Shown piece by piece: positions 44,043 to 53,627 of a stretch of DNA of 64,000 bases. The position numbers and the translations under genes were made by a program. The notes beneath the pieces are model-generated. The model saw nothing but the letters and a program-made list of their open reading frames with translations. It ran no database searches and was not told the origin of the DNA. How positions within the stretch are numbered: position 1 is the stretch's first letter; each line of letters starts with the position of its first letter. The DNA comes from PFL42 sp963789825 (lineage in GTDB: Bacteria; Chloroflexota; Anaerolineae; Anaerolineales; E44-bin32). The stretch covers positions 1 to 64,000 of the forward strand of contig CAWBME010000003.1 of the NCBI GenBank assembly GCA_963789825.1, written 5' to 3'.

Positions 44043-44684
44043 ATGCTCGCCCGGCTGATCGCCGACTTCCCTTTTGTGTTGGCGCTGCTCGCCTCGCTCA
44101 TCGCCGCGGCAAGTGCCGTATTGCTCCGTCGCGCCGCGCCCAGCGTCGGACGCTGGGCGGCTCAGGCCGGCAACGTGCTGTGGCTGCTCAGCCTGGCGGT
44201 CAACGTATGGTCGCTGCTCTGGGCCTACAGCCTGCGCATCGGCCCCGGCTCGCCCGGCGTGGTCACCTCGTATGGCACCTACGGGTTGACCGGGCCGCAG
44301 GCGGGTACCACCAACCTCTCCCTGCCCCAGCTTCTGGCAGGGCTGGCGGGGCTGGCGGCCGGGGGTTGGCTGACGGTGTGGGTGCTGCGCGAGCGCGCCC
44401 GCCTGGGGATGCTGACGGCGCAACTGCCGGCGCTGGTGGAGCGTTTGCCTTACCGGCGGCTGCGCCGCCCGGGGATAGCCGGACTGATCCTGCTCGCCTT
44501 GGGGCTAACCATTCTCGCCGAGAGCCTTCCGCTGTGGGTCTGGTTCGTGCTCTGGCTGCCGACGGCGTTGATCCTGGCGGAGATGGCCGAATGGGAGCAG
44601 CGCAGGCGATACCCCGAGTTGACCGACTACTTCCACCACACGCCCCGCTACCTGCCGCGTCCAATTCGCAGGTCCCGGGCGTAG
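44043..44684 (+). CDS. isoprenylcysteine-carboxyl-methyltransferase-like membrane protein
   Basis: 213 residues, five or six membrane helices. The last part (WEQRRRYPELTDYFHHTPRYLPRP) matches the conserved C-terminal EExxLxxxYPxxYxxYxxxxPRxxP pattern of ICMT/PEMT-type methyltransferases, while the N-terminal half has no extra motif. An isoprenylated substrate is unlikely in bacteria; lipids or quinones are more plausible. Start at 44043 after GAAGGGA. Confidence 0.5.
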   Translation: MLARLIADFPFVLALLASLIAAASAVLLRRAAPSVGRWAAQAGNVLWLLSLAVNVWSLLWAYSLRIGPGSPGVVTSYGTYGLTGPQAGTTNLSLPQLLAGLAGLAAGGWLTVWVLRERARLGMLTAQLPALVERLPYRRLRRPGIAGLILLALGLTILAESLPLWVWFVLWLPTALILAEMAEWEQRRRYPELTDYFHHTPRYLPRPIRRSRA

Positions 44685-45194
44685 CCGCCCGCGGACGCAT
44701 CCCTTTCCGCATCAAACCGTTCAGGCCTCGAGCCTCCCGTCCGGGCCGTGGGCCTGCAGACGCCAGCCAGCGGGGCGATCGGCCGGCCCGCCGCACATCC
44801 TACCGGGGCCATCACACCCCTGTCCGGGCTGCCGGTTGTGGCCCGAGTGGGGTGTCCTGCCAGGAGGGCGAGACGGCCCCATGCAGGCACCCACTCGGTG
44901 CACGTGCCGGTGAGCGGCGCTGATGGCCTGGCGGCGGAGAGCACCCGGCCTCGCCGAGAAGCATGACGGAGAGGCGCGCCACGACGCTGCGCCGTGCTTG
45001 ACGACCGCTGCGCTGCGGGCGGTGCGGCGCGCGCTGGAAGTTCCAGGCCGGGGGGGAGCCCCGCTGATCCCACGGCCACGGATGTCATCCTGTACCTCGG
45101 CTGGATCGGAAAGCCCCTGGGTTCAGCGCACCACAGAAGGAGGGGTCAGGGTGGAGTTGCGCAATCGGATTGGGCGCAACCTGCCAGTGCAGGC
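44685..45194. other. gene-free region before the YwiC gene
   Basis: About 510 bases, high GC, with only weak open frames that lack ribosome sites and family features. No clear promoter or RNA element was seen. Confidence 0.35.
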
Positions 45195-46037
45195 TCAGGC
45201 GCGCAGATAGGCTGCGGCGACCAGAACGACGAAGAGCAGGCTGGCGGCCAGCTGCCGCAGCCCGATGGCGGCCGGGCGTGCCCCGACGCTCGGCCGGAGA
45301 ATGCCATCGACGGCGTCCGCCAGCATGAGGCCGAAGGCCACTGGAACCAAGCCTGGCACAACACGCCATGCCGCCAGCAGCGTAGCAGCCAGCACGTTGA
45401 AGAGGTGATAGGCCAGCGCGCGCCGGCCCGATCGCCAGCGCCTGCTTGGCGGGGGCACGGTCGGCCAGTGTCGCTGCTCGAGACGGAGATAGACCAGCAC
45501 GATCGACGCCGCGGATTGCAGCCAGCACAGCAGCCACAGAATCCACGCTGTGCGGTCGTTTGGGCCGCCGGCGACCCAGTAGGCGGCGGGTGCGGTGAGC
45601 GCCAGCACGCCGGCCCCGACGATTTCGATCCCCATCTGGCCGCGCTCCTCGCGTCGGCTGACCAGCCACAAGTGCCAGGCGAAGACGAGCAGAGCAGGCA
45701 GCGCGAGCAGGAGCAGCAGCCGGCCAAAGCCCAGCCACGCCAGTCCGGCCAGGCCGAGCAGGACGATCACTCCATAGATGGCGGCCCAGAACAAGGCCGG
45801 CAGTCGATCGCTGGCCGGGCGGCGGTGGCTGGCGACCTTCACCAAGAGCGCGATGGGCTGGCGTGAGAGGAAGGCCGCAAAGGCGGTGACGAAGAGCAGC
45901 CAAAGCGCCGCCGGGAACGCGCCGGCCGCCGCAGCGCCGATCACAAAGGGGCCGATCCACCAGATCCACGACCCGTGCTCGGTCGGCAGGGCGTAGTGCT
46001 TGCGGAAGATCCGCCGGAGATCGGTGTGCCCGGCCAT
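45195..46037 (-). CDS. YwiC-like membrane protein
   Basis: 280 residues with about eight membrane helices. The N-terminus LRRIFRKHYALPTEHGSWIWW matches the LPxEHGxW signature of the YwiC-like family, and the Gly/Ala-rich helices follow the family layout. YwiC-like proteins are of unknown function; Bacillus ywiC neighbours anaerobic-respiration genes. It starts at 46037, 10 bp after the sugar-dehydrogenase-like gene stops, so they are probably cotranscribed. Confidence 0.8.
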   Translation of the reverse strand: MAGHTDLRRIFRKHYALPTEHGSWIWWIGPFVIGAAAAGAFPAALWLLFVTAFAAFLSRQPIALLVKVASHRRPASDRLPALFWAAIYGVIVLLGLAGLAWLGFGRLLLLLALPALLVFAWHLWLVSRREERGQMGIEIVGAGVLALTAPAAYWVAGGPNDRTAWILWLLCWLQSAASIVLVYLRLEQRHWPTVPPPSRRWRSGRRALAYHLFNVLAATLLAAWRVVPGLVPVAFGLMLADAVDGILRPSVGARPAAIGLRQLAASLLFVVLVAAAYLRA

Positions 46038-46047
46038 CGAGTGAGGC

Positions 46048-47343
46048 TCAGCCGGCCGGCGTGAGGCGGTACACGCCGCCGCGCTGGTCGACGAGGTACA
46101 CGCCCCCGGTTGCGTCCTGGCCGAAGGCGGTGATGTTGAAGTCGGTGTCGAACAGCAGTTGGGTCTGCCAGGTCGAAACGTCACCGGGCAGCAGCCCCCA
46201 CACCCGCCCGCTGCAGTAGTCTCCGTACAGGTACACGCCGTTCCACTCGGGCAAGCCGGGGTCACGCACCACCACGCCACCGGTCACCGAGCAGCCCTGG
46301 TCATGGCCGTACTCGGCCACTGGATCGACCATATCCGGCGCGGCCTCGCCCGAGAACGAGTGCAGCCCCTCGCGCACGTTCCAGCCGTAGTTCTCACCCC
46401 CGGCTGCGGCGCTCGGCTGGTAGTTGACCTCCTCCCAGTCCCCCTGGCCGACGTCGCCGATGAACAGATCGCCTGACGCCGGGTCGAAGGCGAAGCGCCA
46501 GGGGTTGCGCAGGCCGTAGGCCCAGATCTCTTGAAGGTTCTCGGTGCTGCCGGCGAAGGGGTTGTCCGAAGGGATGGCATACGGCTCGGCCCCGTCGACG
46601 TCGAGGCGCAGAATCTTGCCCAGCAGCGTGCTCAACGATTGGCCGTTGCCCTGCGGATCGCCGCCGGAGCCGCCATCCCCAGTGCCGATGTACAGGTAGC
46701 CGTCCGGGCCGAAGGCCAGTGCGCCGCCGTTGTGGTTGGCATACGGCTGGTCGATGGTCAACAGCCGGGCCTCGCTGGCCGGGTCGACCTGCCCGGTTTC
46801 GGGGGACACGCTGAAGCGGGCAACGACCGTGTCGCCGCTGCGATCGGTGTAGTTGATGTAGAAGCGCCCGTTCTCAGCGAAGCGCGGGTGGAAGGCCAGG
46901 CCGAGCAAGCCCTGCTCGTTCCCCTCCGACCCAACCTGGCTGCGAATGTCGAGGAACGGCGGATCCAACCGCTGCCCGTCGACCACCACCCAGATTCGCC
47001 CGGCCTGCTCGACGACGAACAGCCGGCCATCGCCGGCGTGCTGCAGATCGAGCGGCCGATCAAAGCCGTCGACCACCTTCGACCAGGCGTAGGCTGCGGC
47101 ATTGGGCAGGGTGGCGAGGCGAGGAGCAGCGCCGGCCGTAGGCGTGAGGCTCGATGCTTGTCCGGTGTCCGGGATTTGAGTCGCCTGGGCCGGAGGCGGC
47201 TCGGTGGCCGCGGCGCCGATAGCGGTCATGGCTGCCGACACCGTCTCCACCGCTGCGGTCTGGACGGCCGGCGACGAACCGCCGCCGCAGGCCGTCAGCA
47301 GCAACGCCAACCCAGTGATCCCAATCCAACGCACAGCGGACAT
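46048..47343 (-). CDS. PQQ-dependent sugar (glucose/sorbosone-type) dehydrogenase lipoprotein
   Basis: 431 residues. Lipobox LLTAC (Cys19) and a Pro/Thr-rich linker precede a six-bladed propeller. Family blocks are GLLGLAFHP, YINYTDRSGDTVVARF, NHNGGALAFGPDGYLYIGTGDGG, LGKILRLDVDG, AYGLRNPWRFAFD and DVGQGDWEEVNY, which supply the PQQ and Ca2+ sites of soluble glucose dehydrogenases. It should be exported and anchored outside. Whether PQQ is made by the host cannot be judged from this window. Confidence 0.9.
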   Translation of the reverse strand: MSAVRWIGITGLALLLTACGGGSSPAVQTAAVETVSAAMTAIGAAATEPPPAQATQIPDTGQASSLTPTAGAAPRLATLPNAAAYAWSKVVDGFDRPLDLQHAGDGRLFVVEQAGRIWVVVDGQRLDPPFLDIRSQVGSEGNEQGLLGLAFHPRFAENGRFYINYTDRSGDTVVARFSVSPETGQVDPASEARLLTIDQPYANHNGGALAFGPDGYLYIGTGDGGSGGDPQGNGQSLSTLLGKILRLDVDGAEPYAIPSDNPFAGSTENLQEIWAYGLRNPWRFAFDPASGDLFIGDVGQGDWEEVNYQPSAAAGGENYGWNVREGLHSFSGEAAPDMVDPVAEYGHDQGCSVTGGVVVRDPGLPEWNGVYLYGDYCSGRVWGLLPGDVSTWQTQLLFDTDFNITAFGQDATGGVYLVDQRGGVYRLTPAG

Positions 47344-47366
47344 TCGATGACCTCTTCAGGGGGTGA

Positions 47367-47378
47367 GTACAATTGTAC
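47367..47378. promoter_or_regulatory. 12-bp palindrome with -10 boxes on both strands
   Basis: GTACAATTGTAC reads TACAAT on both strands, 24 bp upstream of the sugar-dehydrogenase start and 40 bp upstream of the phosphatase start. It may supply overlapping divergent promoters, or a repressor operator. Confidence 0.45.
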
Positions 47379-47417
47379 CCGCCGGGTTTCCAGAACCTGA
47401 CCGGCCGTGCCCCACGG

Positions 47418-48431
47418 ATGCCGCGCCCAGCGTTGCCCTTCGCAAGTCGCATCGACCGCGCGCAGTTCGCGCTGCAGGCGCTGCGCGCCGGCGCCTGGCT
47501 GGCGCGAACGGTCCAGCAGGAACACCTCGGCCCAGCAGCGGCCAAGTCCGACCGCTCGCCGGTGACGGTGGCGGACTACGCGGTGCAGGCTGTGGTGGGT
47601 GGCATGCTGGAGGCCAGCTTCCCGGGTGAGCAGCTGATGGCCGAGGAGGACAGCCAGGCGTTGCGCGCCGGACCGCCGGCGATGGCTTCGATGGTGGCGG
47701 ACTACGTTCGCCGATGCCTGCCGGGCGTGCCGCCAGCGGAGATCTGGCGCTGGATCGATCTCGGCCGCGGGTCAGGCGAGCAGGCCTACTGGGTGCTCGA
47801 TCCGGTGGATGGGACCAAGGGCTTCCTGCGCAACGATCACTACGTGGTGGCGCTGGCGTGGATCGAGGCCGGCCAGGTCGTGCTGGGAGGTCTGGGCTGC
47901 CCGCGCCTGGCAGCGCCGGGCGCCTCGGCCGATACCCCGGGAAGTGTGGTGCTGGCTGTCCGGGGCGAGGGCGCATGGATCACCGGCCTGGAGGCGGACG
48001 CTTGGCAGCGCCTCAGCGTCTCGCAGGAGGTTCGCCCGCAGAAGGCCAGGCTGCTGCGGTCGTTCGAGGCAGGCCATACCGACGAGGGCTTGATGGACGA
48101 GCTCGCCCGGAGACTGGGATGCGAAGCGCCGCCCGTGCGCATGGACAGCCAGGCCAAGTACGCCCGGCTGGCACTCGGTGAAGGCGAGCTGCTCTTTCGC
48201 CTGCTCTCTCCCACCCGTACCGACTACTGCGAGAAGGCCTGGGATCAGGCGGCTGGGTCAATCGTTGTCGAGGAGGCGGGCGGGCGGGTGAGCGACCTGC
48301 GCGGCGAGCCGCTGGATTTCAGCCGCGGGCGTGAGCTGACCGCCAACATCGGCGTGCTGGCCTCCAACGGCCAGCTGCATGCCGCTGCGCTGCAGGCGCT
48401 GGATGCGCTGGGCGCCAACCGGCGGCCGTGA
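47418..48431 (+). CDS. 3'(2'),5'-bisphosphate nucleotidase / inositol-monophosphatase family
   Basis: 337 residues. The Li+-sensitive phosphatase motifs are complete: EEDSQAL (metal Glu), DPVDGTKGFLR (metal Asps) and the C-terminal DYCEKAWDQAAGSIVVEEAGG. The DPVDGTKGF wording is that of CysQ/HAL2-type enzymes, which hydrolyse 3'-phosphoadenosine 5'-phosphate. The ATG at 47418 is chosen; an earlier TTG at 47373 is less likely. Its stop overlaps the next start as GTGA. Confidence 0.88.
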   Translation: MPRPALPFASRIDRAQFALQALRAGAWLARTVQQEHLGPAAAKSDRSPVTVADYAVQAVVGGMLEASFPGEQLMAEEDSQALRAGPPAMASMVADYVRRCLPGVPPAEIWRWIDLGRGSGEQAYWVLDPVDGTKGFLRNDHYVVALAWIEAGQVVLGGLGCPRLAAPGASADTPGSVVLAVRGEGAWITGLEADAWQRLSVSQEVRPQKARLLRSFEAGHTDEGLMDELARRLGCEAPPVRMDSQAKYARLALGEGELLFRLLSPTRTDYCEKAWDQAAGSIVVEEAGGRVSDLRGEPLDFSRGRELTANIGVLASNGQLHAAALQALDALGANRRP

Positions 48432-49949
48432 CTACCGGGTCCGACTCGCGGGCAGGTCTGCTGGCCGTCTGCTTGGCGCTGCTGGCGCTGGCGGCCTCGT
48501 TACGCATCGCTGCACAAGTCTACGAAGGCCTTCCCCACATCGAGGATGAGTTCGCCAACTTGTGGCAGGCGGAGGTGATGGCGCAGGGCAACTTGACCCT
48601 GCCCTCGCCGGCCGAACCGCGCTACTTCGTTGTGCCGTTCGTCGTCGACCATGAGGGTGTGCGCTTTGGCAAGTACCCGCCGGGCTGGCCGGCAGCGCTT
48701 TCGTTGGGCATCCGCCTGGGCGCCCCGACGCTGGTCAACGGACTACTGGCCGCCCTGTGCGTTTGGCTGACCTACCGGCTGGGGAGTCGCCTGGGAGGCC
48801 GCAGCGTCGGACTGCTTTCGGCGCTGCTGTTGGCCACCTCACCCATGCTGCTGATGCTCTCCGGTTCGTTGATGTCGCACATGCTCAGCCTGTTGCTTGG
48901 ACTGGTGTTCTCGCTGGCGTGGCTGCAGCTCTTCGTGGCGGCGGAAGGTGCGAACGAGCCGGTGCGTGTGCCGCGCTGGATGATCGTGTTGGCGGCCGGA
49001 TCGGCCCTCGGCCTGCTGATGTTGACGCGCCCCCTGACCGCACTGGCGATCGCGATTCCCTTCGTGCTGCATGCGCTGGGGTTGATGGCCAAGGGGCCGG
49101 GTTCGGTGCGCCGCGAGCTTGCTGCGCTAGCGGGCGTGATCGTGGTGGTGTCAGCGCTGCTGCCGCTCTGGCAGGCAGCGGTGACGGGCAGTCCGTTCAC
49201 CAATCCGTACACGCTTGTGGTGGCCGTACGATCGCCTCGGATTCGGGCCGGGACATGGTCCCCAGCCGGGCGGACACTCGCTGCATTGGGCGTACATCAA
49301 CACCCGCTTCAGTCTGTGGACGATGCAGCACGACCTGTTCGGCTGGCCGTACCTGTCGTGGCTGATGGTCCCGGTTGGCATGTGGGCGCTGCGGCGTCAG
49401 CTCGGCCTGTGGCTGTGCCTGGCGATTCTGCCGTCGCTGCTGTTGACCTACGCCGCCTACTGGGTGGGCGCCTGGTTGTACGGCCCGCGCTACTATGTCG
49501 AGGCGCTGCCGGGGCTGGCGGTGGCCAGCGCCGCCGGCTTCGTGTGGCTCGGGCGGCTGGCCGACCAACAGAGGCGCGGATGGGGTCGAGCGCGGCGTCT
49601 GGGTGTGTCGGCGGCGATACTCGTGCTGTTGGCCGTCAACGTGGGGGGCTATCTGCCGGCACGCTTGGCTTCGCTGCGCGGCCTGTATGGAATTGGTGCT
49701 TCCGACCAGCAGGCGTTCCTGCAGACGCCGGACCGGGCGGACAAGCTGATCCTGGTGAACCCGATCTACCACTGGTCGGAGGCGGTGGTGCTGATGCTGC
49801 TGGCGCCTCCCTTTGAGGACGGCGACTTCTTGGTCGCCTGGGATCGCGATGCGCAGGCCGAGGCGCGGTTGCGCCAGGCCTACCCGCAATGGGAGATCGT
49901 CCACTACTATCCGGACCAACCGGGAGTGCTGATCCCCTCCCGGCGATGA
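48428..49949 (+). CDS. GT39/ArnT-like membrane glycosyltransferase (one frame break)
   Basis: About 506 residues with 11-12 membrane helices. The first periplasmic loop carries the acidic GLPHIEDEFANLWQAE, the diagnostic Asp-Glu site of GT-C enzymes that use polyprenyl-phosphate sugars, and WYGPRYYVEALPG appears later. An extra T near 49211 breaks the frame; the repaired text reads YTLWWPYDRLGFGPG. Translationally coupled to the phosphatase gene. Substrate protein or lipid unknown. Confidence 0.75.
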
Positions 49950-50045
49950 AGAATCGAGCCCTGTCCTGGCCTGCCTGGGGCATGCACCACAAGAGGGTCA
50001 ACTTGCTCGGCGGGCGTGGGCGCCTGGCGGCTTCGCCTTCAGCCC

Positions 50046-50841
50046 CTAGCCGAACCGTCCGAGGATGTAACCCTCCGTTCGGTGATCCGAGGGCTTGACG
50101 AAGAGCTCACGGCCAGGTGCGAACTCGATCAGCTCACCGGCAAGGAAGAAGGCTCCGAAGTCGGCCATACGGGCGGCCTGCTGAATGGAATGGGGCACCA
50201 GGACAATGGTGTAGCGATGCTTGAGGTCTTGGAGGGAGGCTTCGACTTTCTCCGTCGAAATGGGGTCAAGCCCCGAGGTCGGTTCGTCAAGCAAGATGAC
50301 CTCCGGCTCGAGGGCGAGGACCCGCGCCAGGCAAAGGCGCTGCTGTTGGCCACCCGACAACGACCCGGCGGGCGTATCCAGACGATCCTTGACCTCATCC
50401 CACAAGGCTGCGGCGCGCAGGCTGCGCTCCACAACTTCGTCTCGCTGTCGACGAATCCCCGCCAACTCAAGACCATAGGTCATGTTTTGTCGGACGCTCA
50501 TGGGAAGGGCAACCGGTCGAGCGAAGACCATCCCCACCCGCCGGCGCAGGGCGATGACATCCACCGCCGGGTCGAGCACGTCTCATGCCATCGAGCCACA
50601 CATGCCCGCTTTGATGCACAACATCCGTCAGGTCGTTGAGCCGATTGATGCTGCGAAGCAGGCTGGACTTGCCGCCCCCCGCTGGGCCGAAGAGAACGTT
50701 GATGGTGTTGGCCGGGAGAGCAAGGTTGATGTCTTTCAGAGATTCCTTACCGTCGGAATAGGTAAGGCTCAGGTGCTCGATCACGATCTTGATCGCAAGA
50801 TCAGGTCCAGCCGCGGCGGGAGATCCGGCCATGTCTACCAT
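50046..50841 (-). CDS. phosphate ABC transporter ATPase, divergent second copy (one frame break)
   Basis: About 264 residues, PstB-like. Walker A FGPAGGGKSS, signature LSGGQQQRLCLARVL, Walker B ILLDEPTSGLDP and the switch His in VPHSIQQAARMAD are all present. An indel near 50585 separates the front (GHVWLDG) from DPAVDVIALRRRVGMVFARP. Compared with the divergent pstB at 53628 it lacks the typical insertion between Walker A and the Q-loop. It overlaps the pstA stop by seven bases. Together with pstB it gives the locus two ATPases. Confidence 0.8.
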
Positions 50842-51714
50842 TGTCGCTTGGCGCGGGAGCGGGAGCGGATGACTGTGGCAATGAGGTTCATCAGGAGGAC
50901 AAACACAAGCAAGACTGCGGCGGTGCCATACTGAATGCCGATGGGCATGCCTGGAACCTGGGTTGAGATGACAAAGAGGTGGTACGGCAGGGCCATGGTT
51001 GGATCGAGCGGGGAAGTCGGTAGCGTCGGGAGGTAGAACGCGGCGGCGGTGAAGAGAATTGGGGCTGTCTCGCCCACGGCACGCTCCAGCCCAAGGACAA
51101 CGCCCGTCATGATCCCGGATAGCGCCTGCGGCAAGACGATGCGGCGGACTGTCTGCCAGTGAGTTCCGCCTAGGGAGATGCTCACGACTCGGAAGCTGCT
51201 CGGCACGGCGCGGCAACGCCTCTTCCGTGGTGGAGATCACCACCGGGAGTGTCATGATAGCGAGGGTGAGGGATCCGGCCAGAATGCTGGTCCCGAAGCG
51301 CAAGAAGAGAACGAAGAGACCGAGGCCGAAGAGGCCGTAGACGACGGATGGGACGCCGGCCAGATTGATGATGGCGACGCGGATGGTGCGGGTCCAGCGA
51401 CTATCGGGGGCATACTCTGCCAGATAGATGGCGGCGGCGATTCCGAGCGGCACGGCCGCCACGGCCGTGCCGATGGTCAGCCAGAACGTGCCAATGATCG
51501 CCGGCAGGATCCCGCCGGATCGCATGCCGTCCGTGGGGAAGGTCAAGAGGAATTCGGCGCTGATCGCCGTCAGGCCTCGGACGAGGACCAGGACCACAAT
51601 GAAGATGATCGGAACGACGGTGAGCACAGTGGCAGCCGCCAGTAGGCCGAATCCCACCTGCTGCGTCCGGTGTCGCCGCCTCGAGCGGAGCGTTGCAGCA
51701 TGGGAGGCCGTCAC
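50835..51714 (-). CDS. pstA: phosphate ABC transporter permease PstA (one frame break)
   Basis: About 293 residues, six membrane helices. The C-terminal EAA-type loop reads SSFRVVSISLGGTHWQTVRRIVLPQALSGIMTGVVLGLERAVGETAPIL, typical of PstA. An extra base near 51213 breaks the frame after TTEEAL; the repaired joint is LRAVPSSFRVV. The GTG start overlaps the pstC stop as GTGA. Confidence 0.87.
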
Positions 51715-52586
51715 GACAGGACCCTCTCGGCGCGGGTGCGGATCCGGAAGACCACGCTGGCAGCCGCGAGATTGACGAGCCAGGAGATCAGAAAGAGCAC
51801 GATCCCAATCAGGAACAGCGTGTGATAGTGCACGCTGCCGTTGGCGACCTCGCCCATCTCGGCGGCGATTGTCGCCGTCATGGTCCTCACAGGGCGGAAG
51901 AGAGATCCCAGACTTGTGGGCAGGACAGCGGCGTTGCCTGTGACCATCATCACGGCCATCGTCTCGCCCAGTCCGCGGCCGATCCCGAGCATTACGGCGA
52001 TCAGGACGCCGGAGCGCGCCGCTGGCAGGGTGACCCTCCAGATGGTCTGCCAGCGAGTGGCGCCCAGCGCCAGTGCAGCTTCGCGGTACGTGCGCGGCAC
52101 GGCATCCAGCGAGTCCTCAGCGACGCTGACAATGGTCGGGATCGCAATCCATCCCAACAAGAGTGCCCCCGTGAATGCCGTCAGCCCGGTCGACAGCCCC
52201 AGAACGGCGTACAGCTGAGGGGCAAGCAGTGTGATCCCCAAGAAGCCGAGCAGGACCGAAGGCAGGCCGGCCAGGATCTCAACCAACGGCTTGAGCGTCT
52301 CACGCAGTCCACGCGGCGCCACCTCGGCGATGAAGACTGCCGTGGCGAGCCCGAGGGGAACGGCGATCAGCGCTGCGCCCAGGGTCACCAGCAAGGTTCC
52401 GAGAAGAATCGGGATAAGTCCGTACAATCCCTCGATCGGGTACCAGCGTGATCCCAACAGGTCGCGGATGGGAACTTCGCGGAGCGCAGGAGCCCCTTCA
52501 GCAAGGAGAAAGGCGAAGATGGCAAAGACGAAAACAACCGCCGAGTACCCGGCGGCCCGAGATCGTCTGCGTGATTGCGAATTCAA
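51711..52586 (-). CDS. pstC: phosphate ABC transporter permease PstC
   Basis: 291 residues with about six membrane helices. The EAA loop REAALALGATRWQTIWRVTLPAARSGVLIAVMLGIGRGLGETMAVMMVTGNA is diagnostic of PstC. It starts with TTG at 52586, 34 bp after pstS; a weak ribosome site makes the exact start uncertain. Part of the pstS-pstC-pstA-pstB2 operon. Confidence 0.88.
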   Translation of the reverse strand: MNSQSRRRSRAAGYSAVVFVFAIFAFLLAEGAPALREVPIRDLLGSRWYPIEGLYGLIPILLGTLLVTLGAALIAVPLGLATAVFIAEVAPRGLRETLKPLVEILAGLPSVLLGFLGITLLAPQLYAVLGLSTGLTAFTGALLLGWIAIPTIVSVAEDSLDAVPRTYREAALALGATRWQTIWRVTLPAARSGVLIAVMLGIGRGLGETMAVMMVTGNAAVLPTSLGSLFRPVRTMTATIAAEMGEVANGSVHYHTLFLIGIVLFLISWLVNLAAASVVFRIRTRAERVLS

Positions 52587-52620
52587 GATAGGCCGATCGG
52601 CTCCAGCTGCGGGTGCGCAT

Positions 52621-53514
52621 TCAGCCTCCGACGGGGACGAAGCCCTGATCGGCTACGATGGCCTGGCCCTCGGAGGAGAGGATCCATTGAAGATAAGCAA
52701 GGATCTCCCCTTCCGCTTGGCCGGCCGAGTACATGTAGAGATCGCGCGCAGATCGGATACGTGCCGTTGTTGACCGTCTCCGTCGATGGCCGGGTGTACG
52801 GATTTTGCGACGATCGGGCGATGGCAAGGACGCGAACGGCATCGGTGACGTACCCCAAGCCGTCGTAGCCGATGGCATTCTCGTTGTAGCTGAGTTCGGA
52901 GGTGATGCCTTCCGACGAAGGCAGGAGCAGCGTGTCGGCCGCAAAGAGCGTGGCGTCGTCCGGATTTCCCAGACGGATGACCTGCTCCAGAAAGTAGACA
53001 TGGGTCCCCGAGTTGGTCTCGCGCGAGAGGCGGACGATTGGCCGGTCCAATCCACCCACCTGCGACCAACGGTTGATCTTGCCGGAGTAGATGTCGGAGA
53101 TCTGCTGCAGGGTGAGCTGTTGCACCGGATTGTCGCGATGAACGATCACGGCGATGGCGTCGCGGGCAACGACGTGCTCGATCGATTCCACGCCTCTCGC
53201 CTCAGCCTCGGCTCGCTCTTCCGGCTTGATCGCCCGCGAAGCGTTTGCCAGGTCCACGGTCCGGTTCACCAGGGCGGCGATCCCCGTGCCTGACCCACCT
53301 CCGGTCACGGACAAGTTGACGCTTGGACGGCTGCCGCGTGGTATGCCTCCGCCCACGCCAGCGCCAAGTTGACCATGGTATCGGAGCCCTTGTTGACGAT
53401 GGTCACGCTGGGGCCGGGGGTGGCGGGCGAGGTGGAGGGTGTGCAGGCGCAGATGCCGAGCACTAGGCCCAGGGCCAGGAGGCGAGCCTGCGGCTTGGTC
53501 CAGCGGCGGCGCAT
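52621..53514 (-). CDS. pstS: periplasmic phosphate-binding lipoprotein PstS (two frame breaks)
   Basis: About 297 residues. Signal peptide with lipobox GICAC (Cys24), then the phosphate-binding loops: VTGGGSGTGIAAL, NASRAIKPEE, LSRETNSGTHVYFLEQV and NAIGYDGLGY. Breaks near 53325 and 52750 must be repaired; the restored end reads ARDLYMYSAG and stops after FVPVGG. The order pstS-pstC-pstA-pstB matches the usual pst operon. Confidence 0.85.
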
Positions 53515-53521
53515 CGACCGG

Positions 53522-53527
53522 ATTATA
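53522..53527 (-). promoter_or_regulatory. -10 box of pstS, leaderless layout
   Basis: A perfect TATAAT on the minus strand is followed by exactly seven bases and then the pstS ATG, so transcription should start at or next to the start codon. A weak TTGTCG lies 19 bp further upstream. Confidence 0.6.
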
Positions 53528-53614
53528 CGGCATGGCTGGCCGCCATCGACAATCGTCGCACGACGGGGCGCCCGTGTGAAGCCGGTGGCCAAGTGAAGCG
53601 CGGCCGGCGTCATG

Positions 53615-53620
53615 TAGAAT
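53615..53620 (+). promoter_or_regulatory. -10 box of pstB, leaderless layout
   Basis: TAGAAT is followed by seven bases and the pstB ATG, the same spacing as the divergent pstS promoter. No ribosome site lies before the start, which supports a leaderless mRNA. Confidence 0.55.
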
Positions 53621-53627
53621 TTCCACC

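Noticed and set aside
42351..44423. A 690-codon minus-strand open frame opposite the Gmad2 lipoprotein and repeat protein
   Set aside because: Gln/Arg/His-rich shadow spanning three plus-strand genes; no family features.
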